The notes below the pieces were generated by a model. The model saw only the letters and a program-made list of their open reading frames with translations, did no database searches and had not been told where the DNA came from. A DNA stretch of 64,000 bases from Sorghum bicolor. Its lineage: Eukaryota; Streptophyta; Magnoliopsida; Poales; Poaceae. Position numbers and translations under genes: made by a program. The first letter of the stretch is position 1. Every line of letters begins with the position of its first letter. The DNA is taken from assembly GCF_000003195.3 (NCBI RefSeq), contig NC_012879.2, forward strand, positions 27,927,180 through 27,991,179, in the 5' to 3' direction. This document shows positions 51,638 through 63,666 of the stretch, piece after piece.

Positions 51638-54600
51638 TCAGCACCCAGCGTAGGCTCGCAGGCCTAAGTCCGTGTCTCGGCCCTCACCATCCTCGCCCGT
51701 GCCTGAGCTAGACTCAGGAGGAAGTACTTCTGGCTCAAACAGCTTGGCCAGCCTCTCCCCAGGGACCTCTGCATCATCGATCAAGGCGTGGAGCCTCTCC
51801 TCGTTCTTCGCGTCAGTCTTGGAGATGTCGGTGACGAAGCCGTGGGACACCACCTCCATGTCGTAAGAAAAGCCTGAGCAGACCACCGCCATCGCTCGCT
51901 TCACTCCGACATGAAGAGCGTCCCGCACCCGGTCCCTCAGCGTAGCACCAAGGTAGCATAGCTGGTCGACGAGTGCGTCACCTCGAGCCTCCTACCTCGA
52001 CTCGTTGACAGGCTCGAGCTCCCAGGAGGCCGAGAGGTCGCTTATCACGGTCCGTAGCCGACCATTCAAAGCAACCTCTCCCTCGAGCTGATCTTTGGTG
52101 GAACGGGCCTCAACTTGGGCGGCCAGCAGCTCATCTTTGAGCCCTGCAAAAATTAGATAACACCAAGCGCACCTCAAAAAAAGAAACTTGGTAGCAGAAA
52201 CGTACCGCGGATACTCTCCTCCAGAGCCGTGTTCTCGCCAACCAAGCTGGTATTGGCCCTCTCGATCTCTTTATTGGAGCGCACCAGCTCGGTGTTGGCG
52301 ACGCGCAGATCCTCGATCGCCTTGCCGGCCTGCGCGATGGCTCCTTCCTTCTCCAGCAGTGCCCACTTCAGATGACCGACGTCGTCAGAGAGGCTGCGGG
52401 AACGAGCCCGCTCCGCCTCGAGATCCTCAAGAGCCTTCTTTCTGGCCTCCTCCATGGCGCTCCTGGCGATCTCGCCATTCACACACTCTACCTTCATCCT
52501 CTAGAAGGATTCTCGGGCGGAGGCGAGTTCAGTCTGGAGGAGGCCCTTCTCCTTGTCTAGGTCAGTAGCCGTATTCTTGTAGGTTAGGGCCTCGTCCCGG
52601 GCCTTGGACGCAGCTTCCTCGACCGTCATAGCCCGCTCCCTCAGCAGCGCATCCTCTTCCACCGCCTTCCTCGAGGCCTCTCGAGCCTCGACCAGAGCAG
52701 CCTCCCTCTCCTTCTTCTCCTCCTCGAGTGCCAAGAGCTCCTTATAGGCCTTGAGGAGCTTCTCCTGCGTCTCCAGGAGTTTGTCTTGAAGGATGGGGAG
52801 TTGCTCCCAGCCGCCTCTCGTTGCGTGGATGAAGCTCGACGTAATGTGGGAGGTCTCTTTCAGATCCTACGAGCCAGCGATTGAGTAGTTAGAACATAAA
52901 ACCAAACGTTCTATAAAGATTAAAGGACTGGGAAGTACTTACAAAGTAGGCCAGTCTAAGCCCATTGTTAACAACGTCAGACAGGAGCCCCACCGTGTGC
53001 TTCATCCAAAGGCGGAGCTCCTCGACGTGCTCCCACTTTTCTGCCTCCTTCCGGTCGTCTAGGAAGATGTTGGGCTCAGACGGATCGGTGGAAGCCCAGA
53101 TGCGGATCCGGTCGGGGCACCAATTCTCCATCTCCTGGTCGGCCCGCGCCTTGACGCCTCAGATGAGCTCCTCGACGGTCTCGAGCGACCCCCCGTGGCG
53201 CAGGAACAAGTCGGCGAGGGAGGGGAACCGCCCGTCGTCGTCCACCGTCTTCCAGGTCTCGGTCTAGCTGCCTCCATCGACGCTCGACGTTCCAGCCTCG
53301 TCCTCCTCAGCGGGAATACGGTCCTCCCACGAGCGACGCTCCTGGAGAAATCCCGGAGCGATTCCGTCCATGCCGTAGATCGTCCTCCTGATCTTGGACT
53401 CGGGGTCGACGGGGGTACGCATCATACAGGCGAGCGCGACCACACCGTCCGCCCGCCCCGACTCTGCTGGGATCGAGGCGGGCGCCCCTGCATGAAGCCA
53501 CGCCGGGGTCGGAGGACCGAAAACTGGCAGACCCTCCTCCTGGTTCCCGAGCTCTTGCGGCGCCGGTGGTACTGGTTGGGGCGGACTGTGAGGAGGAGGC
53601 TCGAGCAGTTCCTCCAACTGCTGGCCCCCCTGCTGCTGCTCCTGGGGCTCCTGCCGCTCCTGGCGACGATCCTGCTCCAGGAGCTCCTCGAGCTGGGGAC
53701 CTGCTGGCAGATGCCCTTCCTCTCCTTCTTTCTGCTGTAGCCGCAGTTCCTCCTGTGGCTGCTGCCGCGTCTCCTGCTCACGCCCCTCTTCCTCTTTCTT
53801 CCTCTGCTCCTGGACGGAACGAAGCCCGGCAGGCCAGCGCGTCCGCTTCGCGACGCGAGAAGTCTAGGTTTCTTCATCCATAGGACGAGTATCCTTCGAA
53901 GACCCATCACCACCAGACCCATCACTTATAGTGATAGGATCCCCCTCGACCCCAGATCGGGGAGGCTCGGGGTCTCCCTCCTGCCCTTGGGGGTGAGGCG
54001 CCTCGACCCGCTTTGGCGACGATGGGGCAGACTCACCCACCAGGGGACGGGGCGGGGCGCTCTCAGCACCGGTCGGCGGTCGAGGGTCGGTGGAGCCTGT
54101 AAGACACACAAAAGCAAAGGTCAGTCATCACAAGAATGACATAACTCCCATAACAATGGGAATAAGCCACTAACCCGAATCTCTGGAGGCTGCGCCCACT
54201 TTAAGCCTTTTCGCCATTGAGGGCTGGGCCTGCTCAAGCGTCCGCTTCAACCTGAGGAAAGAGAAATGGGCATAAGGGAGACCGTTATACGAGAAAAGGC
54301 AAAGAAATAGGAGGATGAGAGTCACAACATCGAAGACCTTACCCCACAGGGAGAACGGCCCGCCTGCAGGTGCCTCGACCGGCAGGCCTCGAACCGCCCC
54401 GCATCGAGGCTCCAGGCCCCTTACGAGCGGGCGCAGGCCTTGGTTCAGCATCTCCCACCTGGCGAGCGCCAGGGCTAGCGCTCCTGCGGCCAGTTCCCTC
54501 TTTCCGGAGGCCGCGGTGCGGCCACAGGTCAATGGCCCCGTCGCCTAGGGCTTAGCCCGGCCGCCCGCCCTTGGTGCAGGGGGAGGTTGTGGGTGCGGGA

Positions 54601-56094
54601 CGGCCCGACTTGGCGTAGGCGCGGGAGGGGTGTCCGCACGGGAGCGGTGCGACCCGCTCGGCCCCTCTTTTGGTGCTCCCGTCCGCGGGGCGTCGACGTC
54701 GCCTCAAGGCGGACCCTTGAGGATCCGGTCGACGCGAGACGCCATCCCCTCGGAGTCGTCGCTGTCGTCACCACCGTCGTCCTCACTGGGGGATTCTTCT
54801 TCACGCTCCTCCCTTTGCCTGGACTTTGCAAAACGTGCCTCTAACGCTTGGCGGTTGAGATTTTTCGTCTTCTCTTTCTTCTTTTCTGAGTCCTTTGCGG
54901 ACTTCTGCTTCTCAGCGGATTGGCGCTGCTTGTCGCGGTCGAACTCGTCCTCCTTTACTGGAGGCCTCGAGGACCGAACGACGATCGGCCCCTATGAGAG
55001 CAGAGACAAGCTTAAAGAGGGATCGAAGGAAATCTAGAATCGAAGCCATATGCAAGAAAAGAACTTACCAGATCGATTGATCCCACATCAGGCCTCATAG
55101 GGAAGCCATTAACGTGCTCCGGCTGGAAGTCGCCGGCGACTGCCGCCCTGACCCGGGCCGCGACCTCATCGTCCGCCGGAGCCTCGTTGGACATCCAGCA
55201 CGCCTCGAGGTCCTGGGACGAAACGCCGGGACCCATCTCATCCATCCTCAGCGGCCGAGACATCAGCGGGAGAACCCTCCGATGATGGACGGCCGAGAGG
55301 ACGAGAGCGGCGGTCAGGCCTTCCACGCGTAATTTCTTCAAGGCGTCGAGGAGGGGGTCGAGCCGCGACTGGTGAACTTGGACGACGCCGTACATCCAGT
55401 TCTCCGGGCGCTCCGTGATCAGGCGGCCGGTGTAGGCAGGAAGGAGACCATCGTCGTTCCTGATGTAGAACCACTGAGAGTCCCATCCGGCGTGGTTCGA
55501 TGACAATCCCACCGGGATGTACTCGCGTGGCCTCTCCGTCTTCCCCGTCTTCAGCACCAGGTTGAGGCACCCGGCCTGCATGGGTTTCCTCACGCCTATA
55601 GTCCCAGTGGGGGCGTTGAAGAGCTCGCCCCTATAGAGGTGGAGCCACAGGTCCCAGTGGGGCATCATCCCCAAATAGCCCTCACACACCGCGGCAAAGA
55701 CCACCGCGACGGTGATGGCGTTTGGGGAGAAATGCTGGTGTACCACCCCGTAATGGTGGCAGAGCGCCCGCATGAAGCGACTCGGAGGAGCGCCCAGGTC
55801 GTGGCGGTGGAATTTGGCGAAGGAGACCACATAGCCAGTGGGCGGCCTGGGCTCCCGGTGGTCCGCCGCCGGGGCAATCCACTTCGGCCGCGACGATGAA
55901 GTGCGGAGGCGCAGAAGCCCCTCCCTCTCGAGCTCCAGCAGCCGGCGCTCCATCATCGACGACGGGCACCAGTCGTCGGCGGCGACGAGTCTCACAGGTA
56001 TCTTTGGGTGGAAGAAGGGCGGATTCGCTACTACTCGAGGGTGCGCACGCGTGCGTGAGATGGCAAGGGAGCTAAGGCAAGAATGGAGGCACAA
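51638..56094 (-). pseudogene. Antisense multi-exon gene of element E
   Basis: Same gene as 34232-38640. Introns with GT-AG ends are at 54992-55068, 54252-54342, 54098-54174, 52867-52942 and 52144-52205, each at the position used in D and of similar length. Exon 1 is open for more than 300 codons with the Transposase_28-like domain (FMRALCHHYGVVHQHFSPN, YLGMMPHWDLWLHLYRGELF), but the D start codon is ATA here, so the start is uncertain. A TGA interrupts exon 2 near 54718. The last exons form a long coiled coil ending about 51638. Read with D, it shows what the intact gene looked like. Confidence 0.72.
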
Positions 56095-56126
56095 GGTGGA
56101 AGGGAGAACGGCAACCAGGCCATGGG

Positions 56127-56136
56127 ATATTTATAG
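56127..56136 (-). promoter_or_regulatory. TATA box of the antisense gene, element E
   Basis: CTATAAATATCCC on the minus strand, same context and distance as in D (38769-38778). Confidence 0.6.
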
Positions 56137-56140
56137 GCAG

Positions 56141-56920
56141 CGACCCACCAACGGGCAGATCAGATAAACACGGTAACTCCCCCCATAAATGCGGCGCCTA
56201 ACGGTCTTTTTCCTCCTCACAGACGGAACGCTACGAATTCTGCACCGATACAGTGTCGCAACGGCTCCTGCCTAAAAAGGCACGCCCAACGGGCAGAAAG
56301 GTGAACCGCCACGGCTTCTTCCTTCCCTTGTAAGCCAAGGTACGTACCCATGAAAGTCTCGAGAGGTCGCAGGCTGACCCGCCAAAAGGGTTCGACAGCC
56401 GATCTCGAGCACCAGAGTCAGGGATGCCCGGCGAGTGGTCGAAAATCGAGGCCCGCCTCGAGAACTTGCTGGGGATGTCCAAGGTAGGGTCGAGGTAGTC
56501 GAGAGGAATCCCCCCGACGGGAGGCATCGAGCCACTGGACTCTATCGAACGAGACCAGCATCCCCGACCACGTCGACCCCGCTTTATGAGAATGCCTCCG
56601 GGCTACAGCTGACCCCCTTGAAAGGGGCACAGGTTCTCACTTGGACTACCCGTTAGGAGCTCAATCTGGGGTGGGTGACGCTCGCTCTATTGAGAGTACG
56701 TCAAAACCCCCGCGCAAAACGAGCCAGTCAGAACCTTCCACCACAAGTGTCGACAGCGTTTCTACAAATTGGGCAATATAACCCTCGAAGGAGTCAAAAA
56801 AATCCTCCAAGGGCTCGGGGGCTACCCCCGCGGGGTCGCTCACGCGCCCCCACGGAACCTCAACCATAAAACATAGCCTCCACTCGAGCACCAGCGCTCA
56901 AATGGAGACTCGGGGGCTAC
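56141..56920 (+). other. Pre-LTR region and polypurine tract of element E
   Basis: Non-coding, similar to 38790-39577. Polypurine tract CTCGGGGGCTACT is at 56909-56920, with an extra copy CTCGGGGGCTAC at 56814-56825 followed by CCCCCGCGGGG. Confidence 0.55.
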
Positions 56921-57974
56921 TGTCGAGGGTATCAGTTAGGGGTACGCCAACTGATGTCCATGACGAGATTGCCCGTACGCAAGTCGAGGCCTCTGACTCG
57001 ACGCTCCACCCAGTCACGCGTACGGTCATCAACGACCGCAGCCTCGAAGACGAAAAGGGCGTCGAGCGAATCGATCAGGGCTCGAGCGCCGGCTACCGTC
57101 GAATACGGAAACAGGCTCGAGCAAATCGGAAGGCGTCGAGCGCAAGGACGCTGCCCGCCACCTGACGCAGGCACGGGAACCAGGGCATTTAATGCGCCTG
57201 TCGCGTTCTCACCTAACACGCCAGTCACGGGAAGCGTGATAGGGAACAGGCACCCGTCCCGTCATTCTTTTTGCAGCCTTCCCCACCAAACAAACCAGAG
57301 CATGTCAGGATGCAGGAAGCGGGGTCGGAACGTCTAATCAAGACCCCCTCGAGACACCCAAGGTCAGCGCTCTGGCTAGCAAGGCGATACACGGCGTCCG
57401 ACCCTTAACCAGACATGCTTCCTTTCTAGGGAAGGGCTGGCATCGAATGACAACACTACGACCGCTCCGACGTACCCGCCACCATGACGTACAAGCATGC
57501 AACATATAAGCCGGCCAGAACGGCACACAGAGCGGGATACAGGGGCACGCGTAATCATCATCAAGCTACCAGGACAGGATAGCTCGAGACCATGCCGGTA
57601 CGGAGGCCTCGAGTAGGTCAGCGCGCCATACCTCTATCGACCCCTACTCTGACGCCTATACATGTACCCTAGGCCCCTCCTTGGAACTATAAAAGGGGAG
57701 GCTCGGGAGCAAACACAGGCAGAGGACAACGCGAGACAACACTCACACGTAGTAGAGCTTCCACACTCCATCCCAGTTCATACACGCTTGTATTCGCCTC
57801 TGTACAAGCAGTTAGGTGCAGAATAATACAAACTCTCCCTCCCCCACTGGACGTAGGGCCTTCTCTTGCCCGAACCAGGATAAATCTTTGTGTCTTTTTG
57901 CATCACCATCTAGAAAGGGGAGCACGCATACAAATTTACTCGTTGGTGTCACCCCCCGGGTGGAAACACCGACA
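56921..57974 (+). repeat. 3' LTR of element E
   Basis: 1054 bp, TGTCGAGGG to CACCGACA (TGTCG/CGACA inverted ends). TATA CTATAAAAGG is at 57688-57697. It serves as the full-length reference for the D LTR. Confidence 0.9.
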
Positions 57975-59444
57975 TTACTTGATTACGTTATATCTATTGA
58001 TGCATTACGTATAGGAGTTGTGATGAAACCCTTGCTACATTATACTCATTCCTTGTCCAGGTATTTTACCTTTGCCTGGTCTTAGAGTTAGGATCGAGTA
58101 GCAGCTTAGCTATGCTTTAACCGGTAGAAGTCGGGTGATATCCTGTCACCTGCGCGAGATAGGGTTGTGTCGGATCACAATTGACTATATGTGCTACCGT
58201 GGGAAATAACCTGATTAAAATGACTTAAGCCAGGCGGAGTTTTGCAAGGTTGTAGTAACTCCGTCTATGGCAGCTAAGGACCGATTGTTGTACGTCCTCT
58301 TGTCATGTTGAACGCATGCCTAACACATAGTTGGCCGGATAACTCGTTTCGAGCATGAAGCCTAGTAGTATAACTCAGGCCGGAAGACCGGCAAGTATAA
58401 AGTGCGCACTATCGGTGGAAGTGCGGTGTGCGGGGGACCATTGGCGTAAGACCAAAGGTAGGTGAGTTAAAAGTCCTGACCTCTCTGGCAGAGTGGTAGC
58501 CCTGGGAGTGCGGCACTGATCGGAGCCGCGATTCCTGAGTCGTACCAAAGGTGACCCACTAGCTCTCTGACGGCGGATGCTTGGGTGAGTGCTAGGAATA
58601 ACCCTCCAGTTGGATAGGAATTGATTCGAATCGCCGTCTCTCCCGGATAGTGAGAACTTGACAGAGCAGCGGCAAACGTAGCATTCACTTAGTACAATGG
58701 TTCTTGATAATGATGTTGATGATAGCAAGGAAGAACATATGATGAACTTGATATGGTTATTATTGTTTGTATTAATCAAAGTGAAGTGTCTTAGTACAGG
58801 TGCTCATCTAGTGCTAGCCTAAGAAAGATTAATATGATGCTTTTACAAATGGTATAGTAATCACTAGAGGTTTTTGGCAAATGTTGAGTCAAGCCAACTA
58901 CACTTTATACTTAAGCTTGCATGATCCTTGGTGTCTTTTAGATTTTACAAGACGGGTAAGTCTACCTGAGTACATCCTCATACTCAGGGTTTATTCCCTC
59001 CAGTTGCAGATGATATATTTTATCATGGCTTCTGCAAGACCTGTCTCCATCCCGCTGGGGATGAGGACTAAACCGTTGGGCACGGTTCTCTAACTACTTC
59101 GTACCTGTTGCTTTTGATGGATGGTATGAGACTCCGGCAGAAATAAGAACTTGTGAACTAAACTTTGGAATGTGTGTTGTAAACTATTTTGCTTCCGCTA
59201 CTACAAACTTGGTTTGTAATAACTAAGTAACTTCGATGTGGTGCCGCTTCGACAGCAATGAATGACTATGTAACATTCGCTATGTTATGTTGAACTATTA
59301 TGATCTTGGTTTGTTGCAAGTTGGTTTGAAGTCCTTCGTGATTTCAGTTGACAACCGGAATTATATGGGCTCAAGTCTGGAAACTTGTTTGCTAGTTGAT
59401 CGTTTCTACACTTGAACTCTTATAATTTGGTCGGTTCTGTGACA
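57975..59444 (+). repeat. Chromovirus-type LTR fragment
   Basis: No ORF. The series of phrases ('tcctgtcacctgcg', 'gttggccggataactcg', 'gtggtagccctgg', 'gcttgggtgagtgctaggaataaccctcc', 'ctcagggtttattccctcc') is one I recognise from long LTRs of Del/Tekay-type grass chromoviruses, and the right end TTCTGTGACA fits the LTR terminus. The left part is missing, cut by E. Classification rests on memory of such LTRs. Confidence 0.6.
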
Positions 59445-59802
59445 CAATCTTTGGAAGATATATATAAAAAACATAAGTATAGATAGATTATGTTTCCATT
59501 AGGTTGAGCGATGTGATCTGACAAATGCTTTAAATGCTACACTCATGATCTTATTATCCATCAACTTTGTCTTGCTCACTATGCTTAAGGTTAGAGAAGA
59601 ACAAATACACTTTTGGTTCTGTTGGTGTTTTCCACCAACAGGGCCCATGCACTTGATCTCTGCCTTGTCTCTATGAGCAGGTACACTTCGAGCAAAATAT
59701 GGAGGAGTTTTACAACTCCTAGACTCCACCAAGTGAAGAACCTGGATCTACGAGCACAAACACACTGCAGATACTGGACACTCAGGCAATCACTGCCCTG
59801 AG
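59445..59802 (+). other. Junction into element F, decayed gag
   Basis: 59445-59610 has no recognisable content. From about 59611 the sequence resembles Athila gag in broken frames (for example EQVHFEQNMEEFYNS near 59680). A perfect 9-bp inverted repeat lies at 59619-59627 and 59633-59641 (CTGTTGGTG / CACCAACAG, loop TTTTC). Confidence 0.4.
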
Positions 59803-60789
59803 ATGCTTGAGGACATAAACTATATCAACAACAACTACTACTACTACAACTGTTCTCAACAAAATCAAGGTTGGAATCAACAGAGGCCTAACTACTCAGG
59901 TAATTATCAAGGTATTAATTCTTACAATAATAATAATAATTTTCTACCTCTGAGAGAGTTAGTGTCTAATCAAGGAAAGCTAATGGATAACCTATCAAAG
60001 AAATTGGCATCTAATGATAAAATGTTAGAGAATATAAATAATAGAAAGGCTAATTTCTCTACTGCCATCAAGAATCAAATTAGCTTTAATAAAATGATTG
60101 AATCTCAGTTAAATCAAATAGCTGCTGCTGTTCCTGCTACTAACCCCGGTATACCATCACAACCGGAAGGATTAGAATCTGCAAATCTTGTAAACCTGTT
60201 TGATGTAGGTAGCTACTGGAGTAACTTGGTTGTTGAAGTAATTACTGACCTTCTGTCGGTCAAGAGAGGTTATCCAGGACGCCCCATCATCCCGATCTCC
60301 ATCGGTATGGTGGACTTCCCAGAAGCACTCTGCGACTTTGGCTCCAGCGTCAACATTATGCCCAGGGTACTCTATAAAAAATTCTTTACACATCCTTTAC
60401 TAGAATCAATCTTGTGTTTGCAGCTTGGAGATCGGACACTAAGTTTCCCAAAGGGAATATTGAAGAACCTCCACGTCCGAGTTGGTACATTGTACGCCCC
60501 AGCAGACTTCGTGGTGATAGAGATTGGTACTGATGAGAGGGCACCCATCATCCTAGGGAGGCCATTCCTGAACACCTCGGGAGCTATCATCTACGCTAGT
60601 GCTTCCAAGATCAGTTTCTACATCAAGTGGAGGAAGGAGACATTTTCCTTCAAGAACAAGACTACACAAAACTCAGAGCAATCCCGACATGAACCAAGGA
60701 AGAGGATCAACAGGAGGAACAGGAACAAGCAAATGTGGACCGAGTCAGCTAAGATGGTCATTGCAGTTCAAGGAGGTCAAGATCGTTGA
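59803..60789 (+). pseudogene. gag C-terminus and first retropepsin-like domain of element F
   Basis: 328-aa ORF. Residues about 1-55 are Asn/Gln/Tyr-rich (QNQGWNQQRPNYSGNYQG). About 60-115 is a helical linker shared with other Athila gags. About 150-290 is retropepsin-like: EALCDFGSSVNIMPRVLYKKF (D-F-G triad) and APIILGRPFLNTSGAIIYAS. The tail is basic. The protein lacks its gag N-terminus, so it is a fragment; the chosen Met is not a true start. Confidence 0.72.
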
Positions 60790-60829
60790 CTTAAGTCACC
60801 GTTCCTGACCAAAAAGGATGACCCAGGTA

Positions 60830-61347
60830 TGCCAAGCATCAAGTGCTCCATTAATGGATACAACTTCTAGAAGACTCTTTGCGACACCGGGTCAGGCGTT
60901 AACATAATGGCCGCAGTCACCTATCAGCTCCTGTTCGGAACCATGCCCCTAAAACCGACATACATTGAGCTCCAGATGGCAGATCAGACATTCCAAAAGG
61001 TTGAAGGTATAATAACTGATGTCCCTGTCAAAATAGACGATCATTGTGTCCGTTCATATTTTCAGGATATTGACATGGGAGAAGACGAGTACGATCCATC
61101 CATCATCCTTGGGAGACCGTTCCTCAGCACCGCTAAAGCAATCATCTACATTGGAACCGGAGAAGTCCGCATGCACTTCCCCTCTGAGAAGGTACGCCGC
61201 TATTTTACTGACCCTAACTATATAGTTGAAGACTCTAAGCAGGTCAGGACAAAAAGAAGACGACACAACCGCAATCAGAGGAGGCAAATCATCAAGGACG
61301 GATGGGCAGACTACGAAAGAGAAATGGTAAGATCTGAAGACATATAG
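60830..61347 (+). pseudogene. Second retropepsin-like domain of element F
   Basis: This starts only about 40 nt after the first domain's stop. It has TLCDTGSGVNIMAAVTYQLL (canonical D-T-G) and PSIILGRPFLSTAKAIIYIG, then an Arg/Lys-rich tail (RTKRRRHNRNQRRQ) and a stop at 61345-61347. A TAG at 60868-60870 interrupts the frame just before the active site. The first Met of the open stretch (60907) lies within the motif, so the domain must have been translated together with the upstream one. The stops after 61347 end a decayed C-terminal extension to about 61530. Confidence 0.7.
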
Positions 61348-61982
61348 CTTGAACAGAATTATCCTAAGGAGACCATAGCACCGATACAGGTGTGGAGAGA
61401 GAAGATAGTTATACACGAAGAGGAGGCGCCGCCGGAACCACCGACTACGCCATCCAGCGAATCCTAGGACGACCTAGAAAATGGAGTCCCGTTCAGAGGA
61501 CTTAAAAACACCGAACGCCTTGCCAAGAGGTAAACTTGGTAGTTATCCTTTTGCATTCAATCATTTAAAATAGTTTGCTTAGTTAATCAGGTTCATATCA
61601 TCTTGAAAAGAAAATAAAAATGTTAAAAATAGTAAGCCCCATGTGAGTATGCTCATGGCATAAAACCCATAAGTACATTCACTGTGGTGGCATAAAAATA
61701 AAATAAATATATTCCTGTCTTATAAAAATGGAAATATAAAAATAGATTTATGATCCTACTAAAGAGAGTAACATTTATTAAGGAGACTCAACATGATAAA
61801 GGCTAGGTATTTATGCTAACCCTTAACCAGTTCCACAAAGCTTTGTTGTCTATTTGAACTCCACAGAATTCAAGGATCAAAGAAGACTAGCAGACGGAGA
61901 ACATCCTAATCGCTGACAGAGTGACATTCAAATACACCTCCGCCGCCTGCTAGCTACATCAGAAGGAATTACGACAAAATCC

Positions 61983-61995
61983 AGCTTGGGGGAGA
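61983..61995 (+). other. Internal polypurine-tract-like sequence, element F
   Basis: AGCTTGGGGGAGA lies downstream of the gag-protease remnants and matches the element's terminal tract AGCTTGGGGGAG (63653-63664). Confidence 0.5.
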
Positions 61996-61999
61996 GCAC

Positions 62000-63627
62000 C
62001 CCCATTTATCCAGCTAAGTGTTTCTACTCACGTTTATACTTTACTCTAATAACAAAAAGATGCATAATCATATAAACCCAAATAACGATCTTGTGCTCAC
62101 ATATATATATCTTTGCTTAGTTTGCTAAATAAATAAATAAATAAATAAAATTTGCTATGAACCCTCATGATAAGCTCTCACATGGAAATGATGAATAGTT
62201 GCTCTGCCATGACTAGTTCTCAAAATTGAAATCTCTCTTAAGTTTAGGCATGACTGGTATTAATTAAGATTTGCTCTAAACCTGAACTTGTGGGAAGAGT
62301 ATTTGATCTAAAGTCTAAGTCATTAACGGATATGATATGGGAAGGTTGAGCTGCTGTTTATCTGTTCCTAGATATGCTAGAATTCTGGAGAATTTTATCT
62401 TTGAAAATCTTTAAAATGTTGCATGATGAGTTCCTGTATGATGAGAGTTTAAATTCCTACCACAGCCATATATACATGCTTGCTAGACTATGAACCACAC
62501 ATTTACATTTTACTGCTTATGAGCATTGAGTGTGGTCAAGCTGTGTAGACCCTTAGGAGCTTGTCATGTGGTTAAAATCAAGATTCACTTGCACGTTCAC
62601 TCATACATGCTGCTTCTACTCTGGAAGTACCATCCACATATATCCATTTCCATCTCTAGAACCACCCAAAAATATTCTACTCCTAATCCAGGAGAGAATA
62701 GCCAAAAATATTTCTGTTTTTCCCCTGTGAAATAAATGCTCAAGTTATCTTGGTTACTACCACTTGCTATATTATCTCATGAGATGAGTGCTCTTAAAAA
62801 AAAGAAAATAAAAGAAAAAAAAGAAAGAATACGAGGAAATAAAAAGGGGCAAGTGCCCGGAACCTCGAAGAAAAAAAAAGTGAGACGAGAGGTAAAAATG
62901 GACAAGTGTCCGACAGTAGAATTAGGGGTACAAGATACCCACCTGAGAGGAAAGAAAAAGAAAAAGAAAATTTAGAGCATCTCATTCTCCTCAAAAAGTT
63001 TCAAAAGAGCAAGAAAGGTATGTATCCCCTTAAAAGAGCATAAGTAGAATTAGACTTTCACCATTGTTATCACCACCATTACCATGCATCATTCATTCGC
63101 CACACATGCACATCTTGATTTGACTTATTGACTTGTTCTTCTGGATCCATGGTTTGACTATGCGATAAATGTCTTGTAAGTATGTATTAGCTGTCTCCCA
63201 CCTATGAGCTCCAGATATCAAAACCTTATTAGAGTAGGGTGAGAGAGAAGGCAATGCCACTATGCCTCATACCAAAAATACCACATACTTTGAGAGAGGG
63301 CATACACCATTACTGCCTTGGCAAGGATCCAGAAATACCACAAAAGAGAGACTAGAGAGAGTCATACAAGGAATCTCTGAGTTTTATTTAAAAATCTGCA
63401 AAAACTCCAGAGCTATAGTTAATCGAAGAACAAGAGACATGGTGCTTGACTAGACTGTTCTATCTTTTAACTACTCAAGACAGAAGTGACGGTTACAAGT
63501 CCCATGGTGAAAGGTAAATGAGTAAGTTTTAAGTCTTAACAGTTTACTCTAACCCGAGATGAGATCTTGTTTAAACGCATGTGTATCTTTAAGTTATGAA
63601 ACCACTACAGAAACTCTTGAGTTCATC
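62000..63627 (+). ncRNA. Structured 3' internal region of element F
   Basis: Non-coding. Hairpin 1 is at 62832-62867 (outer CGAGG/CCTCG, inner GGGC/GCCC, loop AAGT), hairpin 2 at 62900-62911 (GGAC-AAGT-GTCC) and hairpin 3 at 62926-62940 (GGGTA/TACCC, loop CAAGA), set in A-rich spacers. An (AAAT)n microsatellite is at about 62126-62150. The ORF at 62736-62975 is the A-rich hairpin region translated and is rejected as a gene. Confidence 0.6.
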
Positions 63628-63666
63628 TTTGCTCAGGGACGAGCAAAGGTTAAGCTTGGGGGAGCT
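63628..63666 (+). other. Terminal polypurine tract and preceding hairpin, element F
   Basis: TTTGCTC (63628-63634) and GAGCAAA (63641-63647) form a perfect stem around AGGGAC; AGCTTGGGGGAGCT (63653-63666) follows and abuts the LTR. It is identical in plan to B. Confidence 0.7.

Larger units (their letters stand above)
51448..57974 (+). mobile_element. Element E: 3' half of a second Tat-lineage (D-type) element
   Basis: Collinear with D from about 34040 to the 3' LTR: antisense gene, pre-LTR region, polypurine tract and a complete LTR (56921-57974). LTR, gag and pol of the 5' half are missing. The base after its 3' LTR (TTACT) does not match the 5-mer before D's 5' LTR (TAACG), so D and E are separate insertions. 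Confidence 0.85.

Noticed and set aside
62736..62975. 79-aa Lys-rich ORF in F
   Set aside because: It is the A-rich hairpin region translated; the copies in A and B do not keep this frame.
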